NCBI RefSeq assembly: GCF_004521985.1
Contig: NZ_SBHZ01000005.1
Location: forward strand, 62,001 to 126,000
Reading direction: 5' to 3'
Source of the DNA: Ectopseudomonas khazarica
GTDB taxonomy: Bacteria; Pseudomonadota; Gammaproteobacteria; Pseudomonadales; Pseudomonadaceae
Length of the DNA: 64,000 nt
The notes under the pieces are model-generated. The model made no database searches and had not been told where the DNA came from. It was given only the letters and a program-made list of their open reading frames with translations. Made by a program: the position numbers and the translations under genes. This document shows, in pieces, positions 29,124-38,462 of this stretch (position 1 is its first letter; every line of letters starts with the position of its first letter).

Positions 29124-29648
29124 ATGCCGCGTCGTTTATTCAAGCGCTACTTGCCCAACCCCGACAGTATCAAGGGTAACAAGTCCCTGCGCTTTCTCGG
29201 CAAGCTCATCCACGACCCCAATCTCTGGCACCTCAACCGCCATTCGGTCGCCCGTGGCATGGCCATCGGCCTGTTCTGGGCGATGATCCCCATGCCCATG
29301 CAGATGCTGGCCGCCGCTGCGGTGGCGATTCCTCTGCGGGCGAACCTGCCCATTTCCATCGGCCTGGTCTGGCTGACCAACCCGATCACCATGCCGCCGG
29401 TGTTCTACTGCACCTACAAGTTTGGCGCCTGGCTGAGCAACTCACCCGCCGTGCGCATGCCCAGCCACCTCAGCCTGGAGTGGATCACCGCCGAGCTGTC
29501 GATGCTGTGGAAACCGTTGCTGCTGGGCTCCTTCGTGGCGGGCCTGATCCTCGCCGTGCTCGGTTACCTGCTGACCATGGCGTACTGGCGCTGGTGGGTG
29601 CAGCGCAGCTGGCGCAAGCGCCAGGAACGTCGCCGCCAGCAGCAGTAA
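29124..29648 (+). CDS. DUF2062 inner-membrane protein
   Basis: A 174-residue protein with the DUF2062 pattern: HLNRHSVARGMAIGLFWAM, PMPMQMLAAAAVAIPLRANL, LTNPITMPP, then two hydrophobic segments (about 120-150) and an Arg-rich tail. Function unknown. The ATG at 29124 is used; the upstream frame of 102 residues runs antisense to the comEC start. It diverges from comEC, the usual place in Pseudomonas. Confidence 0.85.
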   Translation: MPRRLFKRYLPNPDSIKGNKSLRFLGKLIHDPNLWHLNRHSVARGMAIGLFWAMIPMPMQMLAAAAVAIPLRANLPISIGLVWLTNPITMPPVFYCTYKFGAWLSNSPAVRMPSHLSLEWITAELSMLWKPLLLGSFVAGLILAVLGYLLTMAYWRWWVQRSWRKRQERRRQQQ

Positions 29649-29688
29649 CCTCAACCAGGCGCGCCTCGGCGCCAGGAGACGGATACGC

Positions 29689-30498
29689 ATGAACGAGCCG
29701 GGCTTTCGCATACGACGTCTGAGCGGGTTGGGCGTGGAGATCGTCGAGGCCGACTCCGACCGCAGCTTCGCACGCCATATCCACGAACAGTTCGGCATCG
29801 GCCAGATCCTCCAGGGCGCCCAGCGCTCGGCCAGCGGCCGGGGCCAGGTACAGGCGCAAGCCGGCGACCTGATCTCGCTCAACCCCGGTGAAGTCCACGA
29901 TGGCGCACCACTGGGTGGCAACGCCCGGCGCTGGCGGATGCTGTACTTCGAACCCGAGCGGATCACCCAGGCCTTCGCCGACATGGCCAGTGACGGCGGC
30001 CCGACGCCCAGCGAACTGGCCTATCCGGTGCTGCGCAAGCGCCAGGCCAGCCATGCCTTCGCGGCGCTGTACCGGGCCATCGCCCAGCCTGGCATGCCAG
30101 CGGCGCAACTGGCCGGCGAGCAGACCCTGCCGGTGCTGCTCGCGCACCTTCTGGAACAGCGTCCGGGCAAGCCTCTGGCCGCCGGAAACGGTGCCAGCCG
30201 AGCCAAGACGCTGATCGACGACGACCCCATGGCACCCCTGACGCTGGCGCTGCTGGCGGAACAGGCGCAGCTCAGCCGCTTCCAGCTGGTGCGCGCCTTC
30301 TCCCGCCTGACTGGGCTGACGCCCCACGCCTACCTGCTGCAACGACGCCTGCTCAAGGCGCGCCAGCTGGTGGCCGCCGGCCTGCCCCTGGCCGAGGCGG
30401 CAGCCACTGCGGGCTTTGCCGACCAGAGCCACATGAGCCGCCACTTCGTGCGCTGCTTCGGCTTCACCCCAGGACTGTACGCCCGCCCGGGACGCTGA
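29689..30498 (+). CDS. AraC-family transcriptional regulator
   Basis: A 269-residue activator with an N-terminal cupin-like sensing domain (about 15-110, including GQILQGAQ and DLISLNPGEVHDG) and a C-terminal double helix-turn-helix (about 170-265, ending FGFTPGLYARPGR). Inducer unknown. It precedes a LysE-type exporter on the same strand by 131 bases, a common regulator/exporter pairing. This pair is absent from the corresponding PAO1 interval as I recall it, so it is probably an insertion into an otherwise conserved block. Confidence 0.85.
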   Translation: MNEPGFRIRRLSGLGVEIVEADSDRSFARHIHEQFGIGQILQGAQRSASGRGQVQAQAGDLISLNPGEVHDGAPLGGNARRWRMLYFEPERITQAFADMASDGGPTPSELAYPVLRKRQASHAFAALYRAIAQPGMPAAQLAGEQTLPVLLAHLLEQRPGKPLAAGNGASRAKTLIDDDPMAPLTLALLAEQAQLSRFQLVRAFSRLTGLTPHAYLLQRRLLKARQLVAAGLPLAEAAATAGFADQSHMSRHFVRCFGFTPGLYARPGR

Positions 30499-30629
30499 GC
30501 CCTCTGCAATTTCGTTCAAGATCGTCCGGAACACGACTCGACAGACTGCGGGCTCACTCGTCACAGGGAAAGCCCCATGCACAGGCACGATCGCAACACA
30601 GGCCCGAACGACCAGGGAGGGCCGACGGC

Positions 30630-31238
30630 ATGAGCCTCGAATTTCTTCTCACCTCGCTGCTGGTGGTGGCCTCGCCAGGCACCGGCGTGGTCTACACCAT
30701 CGCCGCCGGCCTGGCACAGGGCTGGCGCGCCAGCCTGGTAGCGGCCTTCGGCTGCACCCTGGGCTGCGCGCCACATGCCTTGGCCGCCGTCAGCGGGCTG
30801 GCCGCCCTGCTCTACGCCAGCCCCCTGGCGCTGCAAGCACTCAGCTACGGCGGCGCGCTCTACCTGTTGTGGATGGCCTGGGGCATGTTGCGTGAACAGG
30901 GTCCGCTGCAGCTGCAGGCGCATCAGGGCGCACGTTCGAACACCACGCTGATACGCTCGGGCGTCGCGCTCAATCTGCTCAACCCCAAGCTGTCGATCTT
31001 CTTCCTGGCCTTCCTGCCGCAGTTCCTCGAGCCTGGCCAGGCGCATGCCATGCAGCACCTGCTGACACTCAGCGGGCTGTTCATGGCAGTGACCTTCGCC
31101 GTATTCAGCGTCTACGGGCTGTTCGCCGCAGCGCTGCGCCAGCATCTGCTGCAGCGCCCGGCGGTGCTGCGCACGCTGCGCTACCTGTTCGCCGTCGCCT
31201 TCGCCGTGCTGGCGCTGCACCTGGCTGGTTGGTGGTGA
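30630..31238 (+). CDS. LysE/RhtB-family amino-acid exporter
   Basis: A 202-residue inner-membrane transporter with about six hydrophobic helices. The N-terminal SPGTGVVYTIAAGLAQGWRA and NLLNPKLSIFFLAFLPQF are LysE-family hallmarks. The substrate, probably an amino acid or derivative, is not predictable. Likely controlled by the upstream AraC protein. The gene ends seven bases before the stop of the convergent lolE. Confidence 0.88.
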   Translation: MSLEFLLTSLLVVASPGTGVVYTIAAGLAQGWRASLVAAFGCTLGCAPHALAAVSGLAALLYASPLALQALSYGGALYLLWMAWGMLREQGPLQLQAHQGARSNTTLIRSGVALNLLNPKLSIFFLAFLPQFLEPGQAHAMQHLLTLSGLFMAVTFAVFSVYGLFAAALRQHLLQRPAVLRTLRYLFAVAFAVLALHLAGWW

Positions 31239-31245
31239 GACGGCC

Positions 31246-32490
31246 TCACTCGTAGCGCAGGGCTTCGGCCGGCTGCACCTGGGCGGCGCGCCAGGAGGGA
31301 TAGAGCGTGGCAAGGAAGCTGAGCAGCAGCGCAGCGGAACAGATCAGCGCCACGTCCAGCCACTGCAACTCCGAAGGCAGGCTGCTGATGAAATACACGT
31401 CGGAACTCAGCACCTGCTGCCCGGCGAAGGATTCCAGCCAGGCCACCAGCGCACTGACGTTCAGTGCGGCCAGCACGCCGAACACGGTGCCGAACAGGGT
31501 GCCGACCAGGCCGATCACCGAACCCTGCACCATGAAGATCGCCATGATCTGCCGTGGCGTGGCGCCCAGCGTACGCAGGATGGCGATATCGCCGCCCTTG
31601 TCGGCGACCACCATGATCAGCGTGGCGATGATGTTGAACGCCGCCACGGCGACGATCAGCAGCAACAGCAGGCCGATCATGGTCTTCTCCATCTTCATCG
31701 CGCTGAACAGGCTGCCCTGCGTGTGGGTCCAGTCATCGGCGCGGTAGCCACTGCCCAGCTCGGCCACCAGTGCCTTGGACACCTGCGGCGCCTGGTAGAG
31801 GTCCTTCAGCGCCAGGCGGATACCCGGCACCGTGCCCTCCGGCAGGCGCTGCATGCTGGCGGCATCGGCGACGTTGATCAGCGCCAGCGAGCTGTCCAGC
31901 TCGGCGCCGACCTTGAAGATCGCCGCCACGTTCAGACGCTGCATGCGCGGCGTGACACCACCCGGTGCGCTGCTCAGCTCGGGAATGATCAGCGTCAGCT
32001 TGTCACCGACCTGCAAGCCGAAACGGCGCGCGGTGATATCACCGATCACCACGCCGAACTCGCCGGGCTGCAGGTTGTTCAGGCTGCCCTGGCGGATGTG
32101 GCCGGGCAGGATCGACACCTTGCCCTCCTGCGCCGGATCGATGCCGTGAATCTGGATCGGCTGCATCACCCCGCGGTGCGAGAGCATGCCCTCCAGCTCG
32201 GCATAGGGCGCAGCAGCCAGCACCTGCGGATTGGCCATGGCCTTGTCCGCCAGCGCCTGCCAGTCGGCCACCGGCTGCTCACCGTAGAGCATCGCGTGCG
32301 GCACCATGCCGAGGATGCGCGAGCTCATTTCCCGCTGGAAGCCGTTCATCACCGAGAGCACCACGATCATCGCCAGGACACCCAGGCCCAGGCCGATCAT
32401 CGAGGTCAGCGAAATGAAGGAGATGAAATGATTGCGGCGCTTGGCCCGTGTGTAGCGAGCGCCGATGAAGATACTCAGCGGACGAAACAT
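31246..32490 (-). CDS. lolE: Lipoprotein-releasing transporter permease LolE
   Basis: FtsX/MacB-type permease that works with LolC and LolD to extract lipoproteins from the inner membrane. 414 residues: TM1 near 25-50 ([19 protein letters not shown]), a large periplasmic domain, and three C-terminal helices. Very similar to the first gene of the operon, especially at both ends. Assigned as LolE by operon order. Its ATG shares one base with the lolD stop. Confidence 0.9.
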   Translation of the reverse strand: MFRPLSIFIGARYTRAKRRNHFISFISLTSMIGLGLGVLAMIVVLSVMNGFQREMSSRILGMVPHAMLYGEQPVADWQALADKAMANPQVLAAAPYAELEGMLSHRGVMQPIQIHGIDPAQEGKVSILPGHIRQGSLNNLQPGEFGVVIGDITARRFGLQVGDKLTLIIPELSSAPGGVTPRMQRLNVAAIFKVGAELDSSLALINVADAASMQRLPEGTVPGIRLALKDLYQAPQVSKALVAELGSGYRADDWTHTQGSLFSAMKMEKTMIGLLLLLIVAVAAFNIIATLIMVVADKGGDIAILRTLGATPRQIMAIFMVQGSVIGLVGTLFGTVFGVLAALNVSALVAWLESFAGQQVLSSDVYFISSLPSELQWLDVALICSAALLLSFLATLYPSWRAAQVQPAEALRYE

Positions 32491-33203
32491 CAGATGCTCA
32501 CCAGTTTGCCGTCCTGCAGGCTCAGCACGCGATCCATCTGCCGGGCCAGCTGCATGTCGTGGGTCACCACCAGGAACGCGGTGTTGGAGTCGCGGCTCAG
32601 CTCGCGCATCAGCTCCTGGATACCTTCGGCGGTGTGCTGGTCGAGGTTGCCGGTGGGCTCGTCGAGCAGCACCAGGCCCGGACGGTTGACCAGCGCGCGG
32701 GCAATCGCCACACGCTGGCGCTCGCCGCCGGACAGTTCGGCCGGCTTGTGATTGAGGCGATGGCCCAGACCGACGCGTTCGAGCAGCTGGGTGGCACGCT
32801 CACGCGCCTCGGCGATCGGCGTCTTGCCAATCAGCAGCGGCATGCAGGCGTTCTCCAGTGCGGTGAACTCCGCCAGCAGGTGGTGGAACTGGTAGACAAA
32901 GCCCAGGGCGCGATTGCGCAGCAGGCCGCGTGCCGTCTCGCTCAATGCCGACAGCTGCTCGCCGGCCAGCCAGACGCTGCCCTCGCTCGGCGTATCCAGG
33001 CCACCGAGCATGTTCAGCAGGGTGCTCTTGCCCGAACCGGAGCTGCCGACGATGGCGACGCGTTCGCCGGCCAGCAGTTCCAGCTCCAGACCATCGAGCA
33101 CGACCACCGACTCGGGGCCCTCGTCGTAGCGCTTGCTCAGGTTGCGGCAGCTGAGCACGGCATTTTGCTGTTTCATGGCGTTCTGACTCATGGATTCACT
33201 CAT
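32490..33203 (-). CDS. lolD: Lipoprotein-releasing ATPase LolD
   Basis: ABC ATPase powering lipoprotein release. 237 residues with Walker [10 protein letters not shown], signature [15 protein letters not shown] and Walker [13 protein letters not shown]. The ATG at 33203 overlaps the lolC end by 8 bases; an in-frame ATG four codons later (33191) is an alternative, as neither has a clear Shine-Dalgarno. Operon lolC-lolD-lolE. Confidence 0.95.
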   Translation of the reverse strand: MSESMSQNAMKQQNAVLSCRNLSKRYDEGPESVVVLDGLELELLAGERVAIVGSSGSGKSTLLNMLGGLDTPSEGSVWLAGEQLSALSETARGLLRNRALGFVYQFHHLLAEFTALENACMPLLIGKTPIAEARERATQLLERVGLGHRLNHKPAELSGGERQRVAIARALVNRPGLVLLDEPTGNLDQHTAEGIQELMRELSRDSNTAFLVVTHDMQLARQMDRVLSLQDGKLVSI

Positions 33204-34443
33204 AACGCAGGGCCTCGGCGGGCTGGGTGCGCGCGGCGCGCCAGGCCGGATACAGGGTGGCGAAGAAACTCAGCAGCAGCGCCGCGGCACAGACCATGAC
33301 CACGTCGGCGCTCTGCAGCTGCGAAGGCAGGTAATCGATGAAATAGACATCGGCATTGAGAAACTTGATGCCCAGCAGCTTCTCGATGGCAGCGATCAGG
33401 CTGCTGACATTCAGCGCGGCGACGATGCCCAGCAGCGCACCGATGAGGGTGCCGACCACGCCGATGACCGTGCCCTGGACCATGAAGATGGCCATGATCT
33501 GCCGTGGCGTGGCACCGAGGGTGCGCAGGATGGCGATGTCGGCCTTCTTGTCGCTCACCACCATCACCAGGGTGGAGATGATGTTGAACGCGGCCACCGC
33601 GACGATCAGCAGCAACAACAGGCCGATCATGGTCTTCTCCATGCGGATCGCCTGGTAGAGGTTGCCGTGGGTGCGGGTCCAGTCGCGTGCATAGAAATCG
33701 CCGTCGAGGGTCTGGGCGATCTCCCAGGCGCTGCGTGGCGCCTGGAACAGATCATCGAATTTCAGGCGCAGACCCTGCACCTGGCCGGGCTGCCAGCGGT
33801 GCAGGCGGGCCAGGTCACTGATGTTGGCCAGCGCCAGCGCGCCGTCGATCTCGCCGGCGCCGACATGGAAGATACCGGTGATGGTGAAGCGCTTCAGGCG
33901 CGGGAACATGCCGGCCGGCGTGACCGTCACCTCGGGCGCGACGAAGGTGATCTTGTCACCCAGCTTCACCCCCAGCTTGGCCGCCGCCTTGTCGCCGATG
34001 ACCATGGCGAAATCGCCGGGGCGCAGGCTGTCCAGGCTACCCTGCTGGAAGAAGCCGTCGATGATCGACACCTTGCGTTCCTGCTCGGGGTCGATGGCAT
34101 TGATCAGCACCTTCTGCACCTTGCCGTCATGCGTCAGCAGGCCCTGCATCTGGGTGAAAGGCGCCAGCGCCTCGACCCGCGGATGCTGCTTGACCTGGCT
34201 CGCCAGGGCCTGCCAGTCGCTGACCGGCGTCGCCGACTCGATGGTGGCATGAGGAATCATGCCGAGTACGCGCGTGCGCATCTCGTGGTCGAAGCCATTC
34301 ATCACCGACAGCACCAGGATCATCACCATCACCCCGAGGGTGAGGCCGAGCATGGACGTCAGGGAGATGAAGGAGACGAAGTGGTTGCGTCGCTTGGCCC
34401 GCGTGTAACGCGTACCGATGAATACGAACAGAGGTCTGAACAT
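33196..34443 (-). CDS. lolC: Lipoprotein-releasing transporter permease LolC
   Basis: First permease of the lol operon, 415 residues with the same four-helix plan as LolE: TM1 ([19 protein letters not shown]), periplasmic domain and C-terminal helices with [21 protein letters not shown] paralogue of the third gene. The gene begins at the ATG at 34443; the upstream gap holds a dispersed repeat. Confidence 0.9.
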   Translation of the reverse strand: MFRPLFVFIGTRYTRAKRRNHFVSFISLTSMLGLTLGVMVMILVLSVMNGFDHEMRTRVLGMIPHATIESATPVSDWQALASQVKQHPRVEALAPFTQMQGLLTHDGKVQKVLINAIDPEQERKVSIIDGFFQQGSLDSLRPGDFAMVIGDKAAAKLGVKLGDKITFVAPEVTVTPAGMFPRLKRFTITGIFHVGAGEIDGALALANISDLARLHRWQPGQVQGLRLKFDDLFQAPRSAWEIAQTLDGDFYARDWTRTHGNLYQAIRMEKTMIGLLLLLIVAVAAFNIISTLVMVVSDKKADIAILRTLGATPRQIMAIFMVQGTVIGVVGTLIGALLGIVAALNVSSLIAAIEKLLGIKFLNADVYFIDYLPSQLQSADVVMVCAAALLLSFFATLYPAWRAARTQPAEALRYE

Positions 34444-34525
34444 GTCGGAGAGATTCGGGAGAAAGAAAAACGTCCTTGTGGCGGGGCCTGATCAGCGGCC
34501 TTACACTCAGAAACAAGTCAAAGTC

Positions 34526-34650
34526 CGCTGCGCAACGAGCCTGCTGCGTTGAAGTCGACTCGGGGCGCCGGTTTACCCAGGTAAACGGCACGACCTCGGC
34601 GACTCTCGCCTTGCATGCATCCAGCTCGCGAGACTTTCAACAGGGTCTTC
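34526..34650. repeat. Dispersed palindrome-centred repeat, lolC-PilZ gap
   Basis: Contains CTGCTGCGTTGAAG, a central palindrome GTTTACC-CA-GGTAAAC (34571-34586), and TCGCCTTGCATGCATCCAGC. Read in this orientation it aligns by eye with the reverse complement of the element at 59568. Its ends are more decayed than in that copy. It fills most of the space between the divergent lolC and PilZ-protein genes. Confidence 0.6.
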
Positions 34651-34677
34651 GACCACCACTGCTTTCATGGGTTCGCC

Positions 34678-35244
34678 ATGTCGACAAACGATGTAGATGA
34701 TCGCCGCGAATACTATCGCATCGAAGATACGATCGCACTGGAATTCACCCTGCTGGCAGGCGCCGAAGCCCAGGCCAGCGACGAACTTCACGATCCGTCG
34801 CCGCTGTTCAACCTGCTCAGCGACCTGCACCTGATGGACTTCGAGTCCCAGCACCTGCTGCGTCACATCAGCGAGCGCGACCGCACCCTGGCCAACTACC
34901 TGAAGGTGATCAACAAGCGCATCGACCTGCTCGGCCAGGCCGTGGCGCAAAGCCTGCTGCGCGATATCGGCGCGCCCCGCCAGGTGTCGTTGTCCGAGGG
35001 TGGCATCAGCTTCAACCATGCCCAGGCCGTCGCGCCGGGCAGTCACCTGGCGATCAAGATGGTGCTGATGCCCCAGGCCCTCGGCCTGTTGCTGCGGGCC
35101 CAGGTCGTGCACTGCAGCCAGCGCGCCAATGGCCAGTACGAGATCGGCACGGAGTTCGAAGCGTTGACCGACGCACAGCGCCAGTTGCTGGCTCGGCATA
35201 TCCTGCAGAAACAGGCTCTGGAACGTCGCCAGGCCCGCGAATGA
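34678..35244 (+). CDS. PilZ-domain protein with helical insert
   Basis: A 188-residue cytoplasmic protein, the likely counterpart of P. aeruginosa PA2989. RxxxR is present at R10-R14 (REYYR), but the second motif reads SLSEGG at 104-109, so the usual Asp/Asn is Ser. About 90 residues separate the two motifs, against 20-30 in common PilZ domains; the insert (about 37-97) looks helical with heptad-like leucines, recalling tetrameric PilZ proteins. The ATG at 34678 is chosen; the 21-residue extension lies in the repeat. First of a four-gene string. Confidence 0.8.
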   Translation: MSTNDVDDRREYYRIEDTIALEFTLLAGAEAQASDELHDPSPLFNLLSDLHLMDFESQHLLRHISERDRTLANYLKVINKRIDLLGQAVAQSLLRDIGAPRQVSLSEGGISFNHAQAVAPGSHLAIKMVLMPQALGLLLRAQVVHCSQRANGQYEIGTEFEALTDAQRQLLARHILQKQALERRQARE

Positions 35245-35263
35245 ACGCCGCCAAGGAATCCCT

Positions 35264-35572
35264 ATGTACCGTTTTGCCCTGCTGATCGCCCTGCTCGCCC
35301 CCGTTACCCTTCACGCCGAAACCCTGGCCATTCCCGTCGGCAGCCAGGGCAGCGACATCGACGCCCGCAACCTGCCCAAGCTGGGCGAGTCCAAGCGCTC
35401 GGTACTGGAACGCTTCGGCCTCGCGGACGAGGAGCACAGGCCCGTCGGCCAGCCGCCCATCACACGCTGGGATTACCGCGATTTCAGTGTCTATTTCGAA
35501 TACGATCACGTGATCGACAGCGTGCGCCATCACCAGCCGCGCTCCCCTGACACTGCCAAGGAGCAACAGTGA
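35264..35572 (+). CDS. Small exported protein of unknown function
   Basis: A 102-residue protein with a clear signal peptide (MYRFALLIALLAPVTLHA, cleavage near residue 18). The mature part contains SKRSVLERFGLADEEH and ITRWDYRDFSVYFEYDHVIDSV, which resembles small periplasmic proteins that precede glycerophosphodiesterase genes in Pseudomonas. I do not recognise a characterised family. Its stop overlaps the next gene's start by 4 bases, so it is coupled to the phosphodiesterase. Confidence 0.75.
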   Translation: MYRFALLIALLAPVTLHAETLAIPVGSQGSDIDARNLPKLGESKRSVLERFGLADEEHRPVGQPPITRWDYRDFSVYFEYDHVIDSVRHHQPRSPDTAKEQQ

Positions 35573-36288
35573 CTCTCATCTACGGCCATCGCGGCGCCAA
35601 GGGCGAAGCCCCGGAAAACACCCTCGCCAGCTTCCAGCGCTGCCTGGAGCATGGCGTCAGCCGTTGCGAACTGGATCTGCACCTGTCACGCGACGGCGAG
35701 CTGATGGTGATCCACGACCCGACCCTCAAGCGCACCACGGGCCTGCGCGGCAAGGTGGTCGAGCACGATGCCGCCGAACTGGTGAAGTACGATGCGCGCA
35801 AGGGCGGCCCGGGCTGGGTGCGCCCCTGCCCGATTCCGCGCCTGGCGGAGCTGTTCGAGCAATGCCCGTTCGAACACTGGCAGCTGGAGGTGAAAAGCGC
35901 CTCGAAAGTACGCTCGGCACGCACCGTACTGGCCATCGCCGAACTCGCCGAACGCTTCGGCCTGCGTGAGCGCATCACCATCACCTCCAGCTCGCGCGAA
36001 GTGCTCAAGGCCGCTCGCGAGCTGACTCCGCACCTGCAGGTGGGCCTTGTCGCCGAGTACGCCTGGCTCGACCCACTCAAGGTGGCGGCGCACTACGACT
36101 GCCACCTGCTGGCCCTGAACTGGACGCTGTGCACCCCGGAGCGCCTGCTCAAGGCGCAGAAGCAGGGCCTGCACGTGTCGGTGTGGACGGTCAATGAAGC
36201 CGCCCTGATGCGCCGCCTCGCCGACTTCGGCGCCGACAGCATCATCACCGACTTCCCGGAACTGGCGGTACAGACGCTGCGCTGCTGA
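35569..36288 (+). CDS. ugpQ: Glycerophosphodiester phosphodiesterase
   Basis: Hydrolyses glycerophosphodiesters to glycerol 3-phosphate and an alcohol. 239 residues, GDPD fold, with GHRGAKGEAPENT (H7, R8, E13 region), the metal ligands E34 and D36 and HDPTLKRTT (H49). No signal peptide, so it should be cytoplasmic, like UgpQ. It starts with GTG at 35569 overlapping the previous stop (GTGA). Confidence 0.9.
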   Translation: MTLIYGHRGAKGEAPENTLASFQRCLEHGVSRCELDLHLSRDGELMVIHDPTLKRTTGLRGKVVEHDAAELVKYDARKGGPGWVRPCPIPRLAELFEQCPFEHWQLEVKSASKVRSARTVLAIAELAERFGLRERITITSSSREVLKAARELTPHLQVGLVAEYAWLDPLKVAAHYDCHLLALNWTLCTPERLLKAQKQGLHVSVWTVNEAALMRRLADFGADSIITDFPELAVQTLRC

Positions 36289-36291
36289 GTG

Positions 36292-36801
36292 ATGTTGATC
36301 GTTTTCAGCGGCCTTCCAGGCACCGGCAAGACCACCCTCGCGAGGGCGCTGGCGGCCAGCCTGGGCGCTGTTTACCTGCGCATCGACAGTATCGAGCAGG
36401 CACTTCGCAACAGCCAGGCAACGGGTACGGATATCGGCAGCAGTGGCTATGCGGTCGCCAATGCCATCGCCCTGGACAATCTGAACAGTGGTCGCCGGGT
36501 AGTCGTCGACTGCGTCAATCCGGTGCAGGAAAGCCGCGCGGCCTGGAGCACAACTGCAGCCAGTGCCGGCAGCCGCTTGCTGAACGTGCAGATTGTCTGC
36601 TCCGATAAAACCCAGCACCGCCAGCGGGTAGAGTCGCGAGTCGTCGACGTGCCGGGGCTTGTGCCGCCCACCTGGCAGTCGGTCGACCAGCATGACTATG
36701 AGCCCTGGCAACCCTCGCCATTCACTGTCGATACCGCCCAGCTCTCGCCTCAGGCAGCATTGGCCTTGATCGTCGAACAGTTGGCCGGCTGCTCTGAGTG
36801 A
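36292..36801 (+). CDS. P-loop ATPase/kinase-like protein
   Basis: A 169-residue single-domain P-loop protein: SGLPGTGKTTLARALA (Walker A at 7-14) and VVVDCVNPVQESR as the Walker B-like strand. It belongs to the broad group of small kinases and AAA_33 proteins such as predicted gluconokinase- or tRNA-kinase-like enzymes. The substrate is unknown. I place the start at the ATG at 36292; a GTG three bases earlier abuts the ugpQ stop. It ends the string and is followed by a terminator. Confidence 0.75.
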   Translation: MLIVFSGLPGTGKTTLARALAASLGAVYLRIDSIEQALRNSQATGTDIGSSGYAVANAIALDNLNSGRRVVVDCVNPVQESRAAWSTTAASAGSRLLNVQIVCSDKTQHRQRVESRVVDVPGLVPPTWQSVDQHDYEPWQPSPFTVDTAQLSPQAALALIVEQLAGCSE

Positions 36802-36833
36802 CGCAGGCTCGTATCGCAAACGACACCGACATG

Positions 36834-36861
36834 AAAAAACCGGCCCATGAGCCGGTTTTTT
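36834..36861. terminator. Bidirectional terminator after the PilZ/GDPD string
   Basis: AAAAAACCGGC at 36834-36844 pairs with GCCGGTTTTTT at 36851-36861 around a six-base loop. A and T runs on either side allow use on both strands, for the P-loop gene and for the convergent sthA. Confidence 0.92.
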
Positions 36862-36970
36862 CATTGCTGCCGCCTGAGACGCTAGAAGCTCTCCCGATTC
36901 GGCCAGCGCCACTCGGAAGCCACTACCCAGCCTGACTCCCCGACCGGCTCAGGCCGCCGGCCGGAGCCGC

Positions 36971-38365
36971 TCAAAAAAGCCGGTTGAGGCCGTCGAACGC
37001 TGCGACGCGATAGGCCTCGGCCATGGTCGGGTAGTTGAAGGTGGTGTTGATGAAGTACTTGATGCTGTTGGCTTCACCCTTCTGGTTCATGATCGCCTGA
37101 CCGATGTGGACGATCTCCGAGGCCTGGTAGCCGAAGCAGTGCACACCCAGCACTTCCAGGGTTTCACGGTGGAAGAGAATCTTCAGCATGCCCACCGGCT
37201 CGACCGAGATCTGCGCACGGGCCATGCCCTTGAAGAAGGCCTTGCCCACTTCGTACGGCACCTTGGCCTGGGTCAGTTCACGCTCGTTCTTGCCGATCGA
37301 GCTGATCTCCGGAATGGTGTAGATGCCGGTCGGCACGTCGTCGACGAAACGCCAGCTGCCATTGTCGACGATGCTGCCAGCGGCGGAACGGCCCTGGTCG
37401 GCGGCGGCACTGGCCAGGCTCGGCCAGCCGATCACGTCGCCCGCGGCGTAGATGTTGCTCACCTCGGTGCGGTAGTACTCGTCGACCTGGATCTGGCCAC
37501 GGCTGTTGACGCCGATGCCGATGTTCTCCAGCCCCAGCTGATCGGTATTGCCGGTACGGCCGTTACACCACAGCAGGGCATCGGCCTTGATCTTCTTGCC
37601 CGACTTCAGGTGCAGGATGACGCCGTTCTCCAGCCCCTCGATGCGCTCGTACTCCTCGTTGTGACGAATCAGCACGTTGTTGTTGCGCAGGTGATAGCTC
37701 AACGCATCGGAGATTTCCGAGTCGAGGAAGCTCAGCAGCTGGTCGCGGTTGTCGATCAGGTCGACCAGCACGCCCAGACCACTGAAGATCGAGGCGTATT
37801 CGCAGCCGATCACCCCGGCTCCGTAGATGATCAGGCGGCGCGGGGTATGCCCGAGGCTGAGGATGGTGTCGCTGTCATAGATACGCGGGTGGCGGAAGTC
37901 GACGTCCGCCGGGCGGTACGGACGCGACCCGGTGGCGATGACGACCTGCTTGGCGACCAGTTTCTCCACCACGCCATTGAGGCATACCACCTCGATGGTC
38001 TGCTCGTCGGCGAAGCTGGCCGTGCCGAAGTAGGTGTCGATACGGTTGCGTGCGTAGTAGCCGGTGCGCGAGGTGACCTGCTTGGCGATGACCTTCTCGG
38101 CGCTCTTCAGCACGTCAGGGAAGGAGAACCAGCGCGGCTCACCGATCTGGCGGAACATCGGGTTGGTGTTGAACTGCATGATCTGCCGCACCGAGTGGCG
38201 CAGCGCCTTGGACGGGATGGTGCCCAGGTGGGTGCAGTTGCCGCCGACCAGCGGACGGTTGTCCACCACGGCCACCTTGCGCCCGGCCTTGGCCGCGTTC
38301 ATCGCCGCGCCCTCGCCCGCAGGCCCGGAGCCCAGTACCACCACATCGTAGTTGTAGACCGCCAT
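36971..38365 (-). CDS. sthA: Soluble pyridine nucleotide transhydrogenase
   Basis: FAD enzyme that transfers hydride from NADPH to NAD+, balancing redox pools. 464 residues, in the disulfide-reductase family: FAD motif [12 protein letters not shown] at 10-21, NAD(P) motif [13 protein letters not shown]. In the active-site segment only C44 remains ([11 protein letters not shown]); the second Cys is T49, the mark that separates SthA from lipoamide dehydrogenases. Monocistronic; faces the nqr operon's end on the same strand. Confidence 0.95.
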   Translation of the reverse strand: MAVYNYDVVVLGSGPAGEGAAMNAAKAGRKVAVVDNRPLVGGNCTHLGTIPSKALRHSVRQIMQFNTNPMFRQIGEPRWFSFPDVLKSAEKVIAKQVTSRTGYYARNRIDTYFGTASFADEQTIEVVCLNGVVEKLVAKQVVIATGSRPYRPADVDFRHPRIYDSDTILSLGHTPRRLIIYGAGVIGCEYASIFSGLGVLVDLIDNRDQLLSFLDSEISDALSYHLRNNNVLIRHNEEYERIEGLENGVILHLKSGKKIKADALLWCNGRTGNTDQLGLENIGIGVNSRGQIQVDEYYRTEVSNIYAAGDVIGWPSLASAAADQGRSAAGSIVDNGSWRFVDDVPTGIYTIPEISSIGKNERELTQAKVPYEVGKAFFKGMARAQISVEPVGMLKILFHRETLEVLGVHCFGYQASEIVHIGQAIMNQKGEANSIKYFINTTFNYPTMAEAYRVAAFDGLNRLF

Positions 38366-38416
38366 GTTTACTCCTTCAGATCAGGCCGGAGCGCTTGTGG
38401 CGCACCCTCGGCGGGG

Positions 38417-38440
38417 CCGGCAGTGGATAACGGCTGCCGG
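38417..38440. repeat. Inverted repeat between nqrM and sthA
   Basis: CCGGCAG at 38417-38423 pairs with CTGCCGG at 38434-38440 over ten bases. It lies after nqrM and upstream of sthA. No T-run follows, so it may be an operator for sthA or a 3'-end hairpin of the nqr transcript. Confidence 0.4.
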
Positions 38441-38462
38441 CTGTCAATCCATACCGCCTGAC

